DNA of 64,000 nt from Paradesertivirga mongoliensis (GTDB lineage Bacteria > Bacteroidota > Bacteroidia > Sphingobacteriales > Sphingobacteriaceae): the NCBI RefSeq assembly GCF_024436395.1, contig NZ_JAFMZO010000004.1:124001-188000 (forward strand), in the 5' to 3' direction. This document shows positions 35,578 through 43,997 of this stretch, one piece after another. The notes under the pieces were generated by a model that saw nothing but the letters and a program-made list of their open reading frames with translations, did not search any database and was not told where the DNA came from. The position numbers and the translations under genes are program-made. Each line of letters begins with the position of its first letter. Within the stretch, counting starts at the first letter, position 1.

Positions 35578-36378
35578 CTACTTTGGCAATGAAAATCTCT
35601 TTGCGAAGTTCCATATTTCTATGCTGGTGTTTACTCCATTCGCTACATCCATAGAATACCAATGTCCTTTTCCCGCCAGGGTTATCAATACTATTTCTGT
35701 GCCTTTGGCTCCACCACTCCATAATTGCCGCGTGGCTACCGAATTCGGTTTGCTGGCCGGATACGGTTTTACAATTTGTGGGGTAGGAGATGCTTGATTT
35801 TTTACTACCCAACCGTTTAGATAATTAACCAAATTGCCATAAGTAACTACATCGTCTGCATCGCCGTGTATGTGAATAATAGGAACCGGTCTTGGGCTAT
35901 TATAATCCCCGCCACGGAGAGGATATCCGGAAACCGGGGCAAATGCCGCTATTTTGTCTGCCAGTTTTGTGGCTGCATAGTAGGTCATCATTCCTCCCAT
36001 CGAAAAGCCAGAGAGGTAAACCCGGCTGCGGTCGATGCCATGGCGCCTGTACATGGTATCAATTATAGTAGAAATAAACTCGAGGTCGGTAGACCCTGAA
36101 ATATCCCAGCGTTTGTTCAAGCCGTCGGGATAAACCACTACAAACTTAGCAGTGTCTGCAATGGGTTCCCATTGGGCTTTTTCTTGTTGATATCTGGCGT
36201 CCTGATTAAATCCGTGCATAGAGATAATTAAGGGACGATTTTTGGTGATCCCTGCAGGGGCGTAGCTGATTATTTTTCTTGAGGTAGAACCAACCTGGAT
36301 ATCTTCTGCCCATACGGAAGTTGGAAGCAAAAAAGCAGCCGAGAGAACAAATAAGATTTGACTGAAATAGCGTTTCAT
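35578..36378 (-). CDS. Secreted esterase, PHB-depolymerase/feruloyl-esterase (LpqC) type
   Basis: A 266-aa exported alpha/beta hydrolase. Signal peptide MKRYFSQILFVLSAAFLLPTSVWA. The oxyanion region is PLIISMHGFNQDARYQQ, the nucleophile elbow G-F-S-M-G-G, and the other triad members lie in HIHGDADDVV and AGKGHWY. The family (CE1-like) cleaves polyester or acetyl/feruloyl groups on plant polysaccharides. The ATG at 36378 begins the signal peptide; 36420 adds an unlikely leader. No operon partner is adjacent. Confidence 0.85.
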   Translation of the reverse strand: MKRYFSQILFVLSAAFLLPTSVWAEDIQVGSTSRKIISYAPAGITKNRPLIISMHGFNQDARYQQEKAQWEPIADTAKFVVVYPDGLNKRWDISGSTDLEFISTIIDTMYRRHGIDRSRVYLSGFSMGGMMTYYAATKLADKIAAFAPVSGYPLRGGDYNSPRPVPIIHIHGDADDVVTYGNLVNYLNGWVVKNQASPTPQIVKPYPASKPNSVATRQLWSGGAKGTEIVLITLAGKGHWYSMDVANGVNTSIEIWNFAKRFSLPK

Positions 36379-36515
36379 TATAGGTTTATAATTTTTAGTA
36401 TAAGTTTTTATTGACCTCATTCGTGATTATGTAAAATTACTCGGATAAAATTCTGCGAAATAGAAGATTTGTGCAAGTTGATGCTCTAAATGTTTGGTTG
36501 TAATCTCCACGCTGG

Positions 36516-36603
36516 TTTTACATATTGGATGAGAAAGGCGTAATCCCGGTCACAACATATCTGACATTACAGGATATTGATTTAACGATCTCAGCACCGC
36601 AGA
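36516..36603 (+). pseudogene. RAYT C-terminal fragment, FYILDEKG type
   Basis: Frame reads FYILDEKGVIPVTTYLTLQD followed by IDLTISAPQ, nearly the same as the fragment at 48683. I read it as the C-terminal tail of a RAYT, after the conserved (Y/H)SSVQFYI part. No start codon or upstream body is present. Confidence 0.65.
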
Positions 36604-36616
36604 ATCCCCCCGTATT

Positions 36617-36639
36617 GGTCGTAGCGTCTCGCTACGACC
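36617..36639. repeat. REP palindrome B, copy 1
   Basis: GGTCGTAGCG-TCT-CGCTACGACC, perfect 10-bp arms. Further copies at 45088 and 49461, each followed by TTC. Confidence 0.85.
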
Positions 36640-36660
36640 TTCGATAAACACCACTTTCTA

Positions 36661-36735
36661 TGAAGCTACAAGCTTCTTTATTGCGGGTATTAAGCTAGGC
36701 CTTCGCTATTTAGCCATTAAGCTTAAGCCCGTAAA
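36661..36735. repeat. Dispersed repeat with GAAGCTaCAAGCTTC palindrome, copy 1
   Basis: GAAGCTACAAGCTTCTTTAT, TGCGGGTATTAAGCTAGGC and CATTAAGCTTAAGC. The same ordered blocks recur at about 42155-42230. The stretch 36640-36818 otherwise holds no gene. Confidence 0.7.
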
Positions 36736-36818
36736 GGAAATAAGCCATTAAATTATCAATCAACTTTGATAGTATTGAAATAAGGCATTATATTCACTAT
36801 TAAAACCAGCTAATACTT

Positions 36819-37250
36819 ATGGAAGGAAACGGGCTTAAATGCATCATTTTTGTCAGTTCGGCGATGAAAGAAATAACTCCGATCGAGATCAAAGGTTGGG
36901 CTAACCAGGCTGGCGAGCTAAATGCAGCTCTGGATATCTCCCACCTTACTATTTTTGCCAATGGAAATGTGTTGGGATTATTGGAAGGTCCTGCTGAAGT
37001 TGTTGATAACAGATTTGAAGAACTTAAAAGACATCCTTCTCATCACAGTATTATCAAGATATTATCCACTCGAATTGACTACAGGAGTTTTGAAGGATTT
37101 CCTTTCGTGCTGAAAGCTTTTGGTTCAGAAGAGTTTAGAGCTTTAGATGGTTTTAGAACCGAGCCAATGAAGGAATATTTCGAAGAGTTCCTTGATTTGG
37201 ATTCTCCTGCATCTAATGTCGTTCGAAACTTCATTAAGAGTAACACTTAA
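36819..37250 (+). CDS. BLUF-domain protein lacking the photochemical residues
   Basis: A 143-aa single-domain protein with the BLUF pattern: LKCIIFVSSA matches the LxYVSxA strand, N35 and the following ALDISHLTIF match the N-x4-ITG region, and NGNVLGLLEG matches DGxFLQxLEG. BLUF proteins bind FAD and sense blue light through a Tyr-Gln pair. Here the tyrosine position is F11 and the glutamine position is G53, so the usual switch should not work, though the conserved Asn remains. It may bind flavin without signalling or be a light-independent relative. The C-terminal 45 residues are helical. No effector domain or partner is adjacent. Confidence 0.75.
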   Translation: MEGNGLKCIIFVSSAMKEITPIEIKGWANQAGELNAALDISHLTIFANGNVLGLLEGPAEVVDNRFEELKRHPSHHSIIKILSTRIDYRSFEGFPFVLKAFGSEEFRALDGFRTEPMKEYFEEFLDLDSPASNVVRNFIKSNT

Positions 37251-37252
37251 GT

Positions 37253-37358
37253 CCCCAGCTACTGCGAGCATAAGCGTTTGTATAAGGCGCGTGCTGGTTC
37301 GAGCTTGCAGCTCGGACCTTTTACATAAACTATAATTACTATCTTGGATCTATCTACA
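37253..37358 (+). repeat. REP element A, copy 4
   Basis: CTACTGCGAGCATAAGCG followed by the TGGTTCGAGCTTGCAGCTC core and a TCTACAG end, placed directly before the RAYT ATG at 37360. Confidence 0.8.
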
Positions 37359-37359
37359 G

Positions 37360-37640
37360 ATGAGTCGTAATTATAAATTCTACAATAACGAAGGCCTATA
37401 TTTCGTCAGCTTTGCTACCATTAACTGGATCGATGTTTTCGTTCGCGATGAATACTTTATGGCGTTAGTTAGCAGCTTGGCTTGGTGTCGTAAAGAGAAA
37501 AGTATGGAAATATATTCGTGGTGCATAATGCCGAGCCATGTACATTTGGTGTTCAGAGCCAAAGACGCTAATCCGAGCTCACCTCAGCCCCGAGCAACGC
37601 CATGCAGCATTGAGCTCGTGGAGGGCGTACTTGTGCCTTA
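37360..37640 (+). pseudogene. RAYT transposase, truncated N-terminal part
   Basis: The longest RAYT remnant here: MSRNYKFYNNEGLYFVSFAT followed by INWIDVFVRDEY, a helical MALVSSLAWCRKEK stretch, and IMPSHVHLVFRAKD, containing the HxH (HVH) metal-binding motif of Y1/HUH transposases. After about 70 codons the reading turns into unrelated DNA with PSSPQPRATP, before the helix that would carry the catalytic tyrosine. It is therefore inactive. The REP element directly upstream is the presumed substrate of the family. Confidence 0.88.
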
Positions 37641-37725
37641 AACTAATGAGGGGCTGTTACGGCGGGAATAACCTCATTATTTCATTACAATCCGCATTAA
37701 TAAAATATACATCATTGTTCTTAAA

Positions 37726-37935
37726 GTAGACTTCGAGGTTTTTAAAGTAGGCGTAGTTTCCTGTAAAGTAAGCGCCGTTGCAGATAAAGTAAGCCCCGTT
37801 GCAGATAAAGTAAGCACCGTTTCAGATAAAGTAAGCCCCGTTGCAGATAAAGTAAGCCCCGTTGCAGATAAAGTAAGCACCGTTACTGATAAAGTAAGCA
37901 TCGTTGCTAATAAAGTAAGCGTGGTGGCTCTTAAA
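37726..37935. repeat. 21-bp tandem repeat array, GTAAGCCCCGTTGCAGATAA type
   Basis: Exactly ten contiguous 21-bp units, consensus GTAAGCCCCGTTGCAGATAA plus A; the first two units are divergent. In the forward frame each unit is the heptad V-S-x-V-A-D-K, valines in the a and d positions of a coiled coil, but the frame has no ATG, GTG or TTG after its preceding stop. The reverse frame is open too. A two-unit relative with the same right flank is at about 56562. Confidence 0.88.
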
Positions 37936-38179
37936 AGGTTGTAATTACTCCGATTCTCAGGTAGCTGAAGGAAACAGGGAAATAGCAATCGTCCTTTGTA
38001 GGACTAAAAAATAGATTTTTTAAATCCACAGAATCAAGCTAACATGCACAATCAACTTCTTTTGCAACCTGGCATTACAGGTACCTTTGTTTCTAATTTA
38101 ATTAAACCTTTACATTTATTTTTATCCCTGATGTAACGGGTAGGCACTGCCGATTGTTATATATAAAACTGATTCAATT

Positions 38180-38686
38180 ATGGATGCTGTTCGGTTCAAG
38201 GCTGAGGTGTTTTGCTGGAAAAACTTGTTGTACAGGTTAGCATTGCGGCTATTAAATAATGCCCCCGAAGCCGAAGATGCGGTGCAACATATTATGATGA
38301 AGATGTGGCAAAAAAGAGATGAACTGGATGATATAGAAAACTTAAAGGGATTTGTAATAAGAGCATTGCAAAATGATTGCCTGAACAGGCTGAAGAAGGA
38401 GCAAACAATTGTACAGCACCACGGACAGTTTGCGAAAACGCAATCTCTTTCTACCGAAGTTTCGCAGGGCAACATGGTAGAGCTCATAAAAGGCGCGATA
38501 AATAAACTGCCCGAAAAGCAAAGAATTACAATTCATCTCTGCGACGTGGAAGGGTTTGATACTAAAGAAATCGCAGACATACTGGATATAGATGAAGGCG
38601 CAGTGAGGACAAACCTTAGCAGAGCGAGACAAAAAATAAAAATGCAAATAATAAAACTTCAAGAGTATGAAGAGCGGAAAGTATAG
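38180..38686 (+). CDS. ECF-type RNA polymerase sigma factor
   Basis: A 168-aa sigma factor. Region 2 runs from KNLLYRLALRLLNNAPEAED to MMKMWQKRDEL; the region 4 helix-turn-helix is LPEKQRITIHLCDVEGFDTK followed by EIADILDIDEGAVRTNLSRA. It overlaps the next gene, its membrane anti-sigma factor, by 20 bases, so they are co-expressed. Expected to direct transcription of the following envelope genes and itself; the inducing signal is not evident. Confidence 0.92.
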   Translation: MDAVRFKAEVFCWKNLLYRLALRLLNNAPEAEDAVQHIMMKMWQKRDELDDIENLKGFVIRALQNDCLNRLKKEQTIVQHHGQFAKTQSLSTEVSQGNMVELIKGAINKLPEKQRITIHLCDVEGFDTKEIADILDIDEGAVRTNLSRARQKIKMQIIKLQEYEERKV

Positions 38687-39359
38687 TGAGCTTCTGGATA
38701 AGTTTTATGCCGGCACCGCAAGTGCGGAAGAGATTAGTTTGTTACAATCAGAAGCCTTGGTCGACGAGCAGGATATTTTATATGCCGAAATGCTGAAGGA
38801 GGAAAGAGGGCAAAAAATGGATTGGGAATTTGAGGATTTTATGAAGGGCATTCCCTCAGATAAGGTAAAAACTTTTCCGGCCCGGAGAGTATGGATGAAA
38901 AGAATTTTGGCAGCAGCGGCTATGCTGGCAATAATAGGGGCTGCTTATATCCTGTGGCCGCTACCGCAAACGGATAAAATGGCAAATGTACCTCCATCAA
39001 ATAAAACGGCAGAACCCAATAAAGAGCTTAGGGCAACCGCTGTATTACCGGCAGATGAAATAGAAGACGCATCACCGGCAACAGAAAAAGTTAAAACAGC
39101 ATCGAAAAAAAACAGGGACGCTGTTGTGAACACCGATAAGAAAAGACCGGTACAGAAAAGTATCAGGCAGGCAGATACAACAGGTGTTAGCAATAATTCA
39201 AACTCCCCGGAGTACCTGGTAATTGTAAACGGCCAACCTATTACGGATGAAGCAGATGCAATTGCCATAACCCGCGAATCACTAGGCATGATTTCGCAGA
39301 ATCTTACCCTTACGGTAGATGAACTAAAACCGATAAGAGAGATAAAAATAAAGCTATAA
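38667..39359 (+). CDS. Membrane anti-sigma factor-like protein
   Basis: A 230-aa single-pass protein. The cytoplasmic N-terminus (YSELLDKFYAGTASAEEISL) is the sigma-binding type seen in Bacteroidota anti-sigma proteins; a membrane helix follows at about residues 77-97 (MKRILAAAAMLAIIGAAYIL). The periplasmic part is Lys/Thr/Ala-rich and ends in a conserved-looking VIVNGQPITDEADAIAITRE segment. It starts inside the sigma gene, so translational coupling is likely. The ligand released on the outer side is unknown. Confidence 0.8.
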   Translation: MKSGKYSELLDKFYAGTASAEEISLLQSEALVDEQDILYAEMLKEERGQKMDWEFEDFMKGIPSDKVKTFPARRVWMKRILAAAAMLAIIGAAYILWPLPQTDKMANVPPSNKTAEPNKELRATAVLPADEIEDASPATEKVKTASKKNRDAVVNTDKKRPVQKSIRQADTTGVSNNSNSPEYLVIVNGQPITDEADAIAITRESLGMISQNLTLTVDELKPIREIKIKL

Positions 39360-39467
39360 GACACCCTGATCAGGAATAGTATATCATAAAATAAAAACCG
39401 GCATCCAACAGCAACAAAATCAACTTAAAGGTTGAAGCAAATAACAGAACAATAAAATACAAGAAAA

Positions 39468-40001
39468 ATGAAAAAATTAACCACAATCATCGCCGTCCTT
39501 TTCTTCTGCGGCACAGCTTTCGGACAATTGAAAGACGTACACAAAATATTTGATAAATACCAGGAGGCAGAGGGTATTACGTCTATTAAAATAGGAAAGC
39601 CAATGTTTAACATGCTGAACAAACTTTACATACAAGACGAAGATCTGCAGAAAATAAAACCCTTATTAGGAAAGGTAAATTCTATAAATATCCTGGTCTC
39701 TGGTGGAGGTAAGCTATTAGACAGCCTTGTAGATTTGAAACCGTTTTCCGTAAAGCAAGGGCAGAATCCGCCCGGATTGCAAAATGAAATCAACCAGGCC
39801 GTAAAAAAATTAAATCTTATGGAACTGGTAACCATAAATTCCAGCGGAAGAAAAATAAAATTATTAACAGAAAACTCTTCAGGAGACGTACTGCACACAT
39901 TATTGTTGTCTATTACAGGTAGCGACCAAAATGTTTTAATGTTGCTGGATGGGGATATACCCATGGCTGAATTATCAAAATTTATTTCGGATCAAAAATA
40001 A
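39468..40001 (+). CDS. DUF4252 exported protein 1
   Basis: A 177-aa exported protein with signal peptide MKKLTTIIAVLFFCGTAFG. The mature part (LKDVHKIFDKYQEAEGITSI, then NILVSGGGKLLDSLV and LMELVTINSSGRKIKLLTEN) matches the DUF4252 family often placed beside ECF sigma/anti-sigma pairs in Bacteroidota. It lies 108 bases after the anti-sigma gene and 25 before a second DUF4252 protein. Function unknown; a role in the envelope response is inferred from position. Confidence 0.85.
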   Translation: MKKLTTIIAVLFFCGTAFGQLKDVHKIFDKYQEAEGITSIKIGKPMFNMLNKLYIQDEDLQKIKPLLGKVNSINILVSGGGKLLDSLVDLKPFSVKQGQNPPGLQNEINQAVKKLNLMELVTINSSGRKIKLLTENSSGDVLHTLLLSITGSDQNVLMLLDGDIPMAELSKFISDQK

Positions 40002-40026
40002 TTTTTCAAGCTGTCACTAAGAGATT

Positions 40027-40605
40027 ATGAACCGAAGTCTATTTCGCATAAAGCTTACATTTATTTTTTTACTTGCAGCAGGCAGTTTTAGTTCGTGCAT
40101 TGTTTCATCGCGCAGTGATATTGATGTCTTCAATAAGAGGGAATATTCCAGCGCGGTTTCAGTGAAAACAATTAGAGTGCCCATGTTTATTGGCAAGCCG
40201 ATCGTGAAAAATTATTTAAGATTTGATGAAAATGTGCCGGGTGACATTATCAGTTTGACAAACGGGATTAAAAAGGTAAGAGTCACACTTGCAGAAACCA
40301 CCAATCCAAAACTGGTCACTGCCTTTCGGACTTCCATAAACAGGCTTTCCGGTGCAGAATGGCTCTCGGTGCATAATGGTTCGCAATGGATTTATTTAAA
40401 AGTAGATCAAAACGACCAGGACGTTATAAAAAGGATCACAGTTTCCATTTCTGTACCGGAAGCAAACCAGCTGGTTTATGTAAATGTGAAGTGCCATTTA
40501 ACACCCGACCAACTGAGCAAACTGATCAATTATACAATGCATTCAGAGAAGGGGAATTCTTTTTTGGAAGGAGCCGGTAAAAAATTAAAGAAACCAAGCA
40601 ATTAA
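40027..40605 (+). CDS. DUF4252-like lipoprotein 2
   Basis: A 192-aa protein with lipoprotein signal ending GSFSSC (lipobox cysteine about residue 25). The mature part, SVKTIRVPMFIGKPIVKNYL and IKKVRVTLAETTNPKLVTAF, then EWLSVHNGSQWIYLKVDQND, follows the same strand order as its neighbour, so the two are paralogues, one soluble and one lipid-anchored. Together with the sigma and anti-sigma genes they form a four-gene unit. Confidence 0.8.
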   Translation: MNRSLFRIKLTFIFLLAAGSFSSCIVSSRSDIDVFNKREYSSAVSVKTIRVPMFIGKPIVKNYLRFDENVPGDIISLTNGIKKVRVTLAETTNPKLVTAFRTSINRLSGAEWLSVHNGSQWIYLKVDQNDQDVIKRITVSISVPEANQLVYVNVKCHLTPDQLSKLINYTMHSEKGNSFLEGAGKKLKKPSN

Positions 40606-40639
40606 AATCATGTGATTTACGATGTAAGGATGATGGATC

Positions 40640-40772
40640 AAAAAAGGAATATCTGCAGATAAATCCGGTTTATCAGAATTCGTCGACAGACCAGAAGCCT
40701 ACCTTTATAGCAGTGCCAGAGATTATACTGGCGAGAAAGGGCTGCTTGATATCCAACTTATACAATAGCACA
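40640..40772 (+). pseudogene. RAYT C-terminal fragment, EFVDRPEAYLY type
   Basis: Reads EFVDRPEAYLYSSARDYTGE followed by KGLLDIQLIQ and a stop at about 40770, which is the typical RAYT C-terminus (NPV-x-x-x-FV-x-RPE-x-YLYSSARDY). The upstream part is degraded with a frameshift near NPV. 40773-40990 holds no further gene. Confidence 0.85.
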
Positions 40773-40995
40773 AGCGGACGCTTGCGCTAGATTGGGTGCC
40801 TATTTTAATGAATTGGTTCATCAAGAGAGAGTGGGAGAATCTTAATTACTGTAACAACAGCTGAATGTCGTTTTTGAACATCTAGGCATGTCGCTTTATT
40901 TCAGCATTTCGTCTACCTATCTAAGTACTTAGCCTACATTTCCAAAAACGAATTAAACTTTCAGTACAATTAAAGTCTATTAAGAAAACGGAAAA

Positions 40996-41622
40996 ATGAA
41001 AAAGATACTTACAAAAGGCCTGACAGTAATAGTTGTTGTAATCGCCATTCTCGGTTATTCTTCTACCAGTAATGCAAATACCTTTAAAACCTTGCCGTTG
41101 GAAGGTGTTAAAAAACTTAGCATTAACGGGAATGTTGAAGTTATTGTGTTGCAGGCCGAAAACGAAAGCTTAAATATTTATTATTCAGCTGCGCAGGATT
41201 CCGCTATTATGAGTAAGGTCGGTGATAAGCTCAGTATATCTTCTAACAGTATAGAAAGGCTCCAAGTGGTTGTCACCATGGTAGAGTTATCATCAATAGA
41301 AACCCATGGCGATGCAGTTGTTCGCTCCTTGAATACCATTCTGTCAAACGAATTAACTATTGTGCAAAAAGATAAGTCGATTGTCGACTTAACACTCGAC
41401 GTCTCAGAAGTAAACACAATAATTAATGAATGTTCTACTTTAAGATTATCAGGAAGAGCGAACAGGCAAAATATAGTAGTAAACGGAAGCAGTATATTTG
41501 ATGCTACCGAATTTAAATTAGACAATAATTATCACCTGTCACGCAGAGCAAAACTTTTTGTGAATAGAGGAGGCGAGCGTGTAATTGTACGAAATACTTT
41601 TAGAACTTTAAGAAATAGCTAA
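40996..41622 (+). CDS. GIN-domain (DUF2807) exported protein
   Basis: A 208-aa protein with signal peptide MKKILTKGLTVIVVVIAILG and a beta-solenoid-like mature part. Landmarks are GVKKLSINGNVEVIVLQAEN, ERLQVVVTMVELSSIETHGD and repeated short strands ending VNGSSIFDATEF, as in the GIN/DUF2807 family of putative surface adhesin-like proteins. It is a single gene followed by a strong terminator. Role unknown; the lack of an obvious anchor suggests a periplasmic or outer-surface location. Confidence 0.8.
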   Translation: MKKILTKGLTVIVVVIAILGYSSTSNANTFKTLPLEGVKKLSINGNVEVIVLQAENESLNIYYSAAQDSAIMSKVGDKLSISSNSIERLQVVVTMVELSSIETHGDAVVRSLNTILSNELTIVQKDKSIVDLTLDVSEVNTIINECSTLRLSGRANRQNIVVNGSSIFDATEFKLDNNYHLSRRAKLFVNRGGERVIVRNTFRTLRNS

Positions 41623-41644
41623 AGGAAGAGATCGATGGTTTTGT

Positions 41645-41680
41645 AAAAGGTGCAAGGCAAAGAAGCCTTGCACCTTTTTT
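41645..41680 (+). terminator. Rho-independent terminator after the GIN-domain gene
   Basis: AAAAGGTGCAAGGC and GCCTTGCACCTTTT form a perfect 14-bp stem with a 6-base loop, followed by more T. It begins 22 bases after the stop codon. Confidence 0.92.
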
Positions 41681-41765
41681 TATTTCACCCTTTCCTTTTG
41701 CGTAAGACAAAGCCTCAATATCTTCTTAAACACAGAATAACCATCCGATAGAACTTCGGGACACT

Positions 41766-41880
41766 ACATGATGGATCAAAAGCTGGAGAACCTGCATCTG
41801 AATCCCGAAGCGTATCTTTACAACAGTGCCAGATTATGCTTGCGAGAAAGGACCGCTTGATATCCAACTTATACAATCGC
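41766..41880 (+). pseudogene. RAYT C-terminal fragment, second copy of the DIQLIQ type
   Basis: MMDQKLENLHLNPEAYLYNS, then a one-base frameshift, then CGAGAAAGGACCGCTTGATA and TCCAACTTATACAATCGCGC. It matches the copy at 40640 from PEAYLY to the end. The rest of 41681-42344 contains only repeats and the half-site below. Confidence 0.8.
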
Positions 41881-42119
41881 GCAAGCGTGACGCGTACGCT
41901 AGATTGTCGACCAGCAACAGCATGTCAAGAATAGCAGTTCTGGCAACAGCACAATAAGCCTATCGAGTTATGGAGCCCGGAAGTAATTGATTAAAAAGTT
42001 AATTATATTCATAACAATCCCGTTGGTAGCGGGCTTTGTAACAGAAGCTCATTATTGGAAATACAGCAGCGCCATAGATTATTCAGACGGTGAAGAGATG
42101 CTGGGAATTGACTTTGTGT

Positions 42120-42240
42120 AATAGGGTTCGAGCTGCAAGCTCGAACCAGCCGACGAGGCTACAAGCTTCTTTTATTGCGGGCATTAAGCTAGGCTTTGGA
42201 TAAGTCAGCCCTCAAGCTTAAGCAGCAAGCGGACCTTTCG
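42120..42240. repeat. Dispersed repeat with GAGCTxxAAGCTC palindromes, copy 2
   Basis: GGTTCGAGCTGCAAGCTCGAACC is a perfect palindrome around one base, followed by GAGGCTACAAGCTTCTTTTA, TTGCGGGCATTAAGCTAGGC, matching 36661-36735. Confidence 0.7.
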
Positions 42241-42285
42241 ACAGACAGGGATTTGGGCTTAACCATGTCGTTTTCCAGATCGCAA

Positions 42286-42299
42286 ATCCGTATAATTAC
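42286..42299 (+). promoter_or_regulatory. Putative response-regulator half-site upstream of the sensor kinase
   Basis: ATCCGTATAATTAC matches 13 of 14 bases of the left half and centre of the perfect palindrome at 44644. It lies 45 bases before the kinase start codon. Its right half is not conserved (ACC instead of GGAT). Confidence 0.5.
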
Positions 42300-42344
42300 A
42301 CCTTCAAAAAGCTCATTGGACAACCTGTTTTTAATAAGATTTTA

Positions 42345-43997
42345 ATGAACATAAAAACACTAATACTACTTATGATCAATAGTTTGATCGTATTGGTGAT
42401 CGCTGGGTTGTCTTTTTCGTTTTATGAACAGTTTTCGAGTGTTTTAAACGATCGCATTTTAGCGCAGTTAAATTCAATCGAGACCCTTGAAAGTATTCAG
42501 ATAGAAAATCTGATAAAGACAGAATGGGAAAGTCTTGAATCATCTGACCAGTATGGCGAAAAAATTGATAGTACTGCTTTCGCGCTTCCTGATAGTATAA
42601 AAACGATCAGTGGCATCCACGATCTTACTCCTTATCATAAGGATAAAAAAGCAACAATAGGTTTTGTTTTGAATACCCAAAAAGGCAGAAAGATCAAAGT
42701 TATAGATTATAGCAATATACAAAACATCCTTTTGGAACGAACCGGTATGGGCGAGAGTGGAGAGACCTATCTGGTTGGCGAAGATTTTCGAATGCGTTCG
42801 GAGTCTCGTTTTTCGGATAAACAACCGTATGATATATCTGTAAAAACGCAGGGGGTATTTAGTGCGTTAAAAGGGATTAATGGCGGAGATATTTTTGAGG
42901 ATTACAGAGGTGTACCGGTTTATAGTGTATACAGTCTTATTAAAATTTCACACTTAAAGTTGGTCATTCTCTCTGAAATTGATGTAAGTGAGGTTACCAA
43001 GCCTTTAGAAAAATTGAAGTTAAGGCTCATGACCTTAACTCTCGTCATTTTTTTGGTTGCTGTTACCCTATCTCTTTTCCTGACAAGAATTATTGTCGAC
43101 CCGATAAAGAATATGCGTAATAGCCTGAGAGTTATGGCTAAAGGCGACTACAACCAAAACATCGAATACAAAAGAAGTTCGAATGAAATAAAAGAAATGT
43201 TCGATGCGCTTTCGAACCTGAAAGCCTCTTTACAAGGTGCTGTGAAATTTTCTGAAGCTATCGGCAATATGGATCTGAACACAATTTATAGACCTGGCAG
43301 TGCCAATGACGTCCTTGGGAAAAGTCTTCTAACGATGAGAGAAAAGCTCATCGATTTCAAAAATAAAGAAGATAATACCAGAATAGTAGCAAAGCGGCTG
43401 TTGGTAGATGGTTTGGAAAACGAAAGACGTCGGCTTTCGAGAGAGCTTCATGATGGTTTGGGCCCTTATTTAACTTCTTTGAAGTACTATATTGAAAATA
43501 ACGTTAATAATGAGTTGAAGAAAACTGAGATGAAAAAAATAGTGGACGAGGCCATTTCCGAGATCAGGTCAATGTCGAACGCATTAATGCCTGCTTCGAT
43601 AGACGATTTTGGAATTGGTATAACACTCACAAATTACATCGAAAACTTAAATAAATCAACTAGTATAAATATTGAATATGAGGATCTTACCAAACAGGAA
43701 GACTCCAATATTACTGACCATCAGGCAATCAATCTTTTTAGAATAAGCCAGGAGCTAATTAACAACTCATTAAAACATTCTAAAGCGAAAAATATCCGTA
43801 TTACACTTTCAGAATTTGATGAGTTTATATCACTTTTCTATTTTGATGACGGTTTTGGCTTTAATATTAACACTGTTAAACTAGGATCCGGAATCACAAA
43901 CATTAAAGAACGCGTAGACATTTGCAATGGTAAGATTACGATCAATGCTTTACCTGGAAATACAACTTTCGAAATTGAACTGCCGATTGAATTATGA
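42345..43997 (+). CDS. Sensor histidine kinase, NarL-type (HisKA_3)
   Basis: A 550-aa membrane kinase. TM1 is about residues 4-24, an extracellular sensor of about 200 residues follows (VLNTQKGRKIKVIDY, GMGESGETYLVGEDFRMRS, a Cache-like pattern), TM2 is about 229-249, then HAMP (IIVDPIKNMRNSLRVMAKGD). The dimerisation/phosphoacceptor motif is ERRRLSRELHDGLGPYLTSL with H369, and the ATPase part has NLFRISQELINNSLKHSKAK and FDDGFGF, GSGITNIKERV. It overlaps the response-regulator gene by 4 bases (ATGA), so translation is coupled. Confidence 0.94.
   Translation: MNIKTLILLMINSLIVLVIAGLSFSFYEQFSSVLNDRILAQLNSIETLESIQIENLIKTEWESLESSDQYGEKIDSTAFALPDSIKTISGIHDLTPYHKDKKATIGFVLNTQKGRKIKVIDYSNIQNILLERTGMGESGETYLVGEDFRMRSESRFSDKQPYDISVKTQGVFSALKGINGGDIFEDYRGVPVYSVYSLIKISHLKLVILSEIDVSEVTKPLEKLKLRLMTLTLVIFLVAVTLSLFLTRIIVDPIKNMRNSLRVMAKGDYNQNIEYKRSSNEIKEMFDALSNLKASLQGAVKFSEAIGNMDLNTIYRPGSANDVLGKSLLTMREKLIDFKNKEDNTRIVAKRLLVDGLENERRRLSRELHDGLGPYLTSLKYYIENNVNNELKKTEMKKIVDEAISEIRSMSNALMPASIDDFGIGITLTNYIENLNKSTSINIEYEDLTKQEDSNITDHQAINLFRISQELINNSLKHSKAKNIRITLSEFDEFISLFYFDDGFGFNINTVKLGSGITNIKERVDICNGKITINALPGNTTFEIELPIEL

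Noticed and set aside
37677-37988. Reverse-strand open frame over the second 21-bp array
   Set aside because: Same reason: periodic sequence without stops; the Thr/Leu repeat product has no start context or signal peptide.
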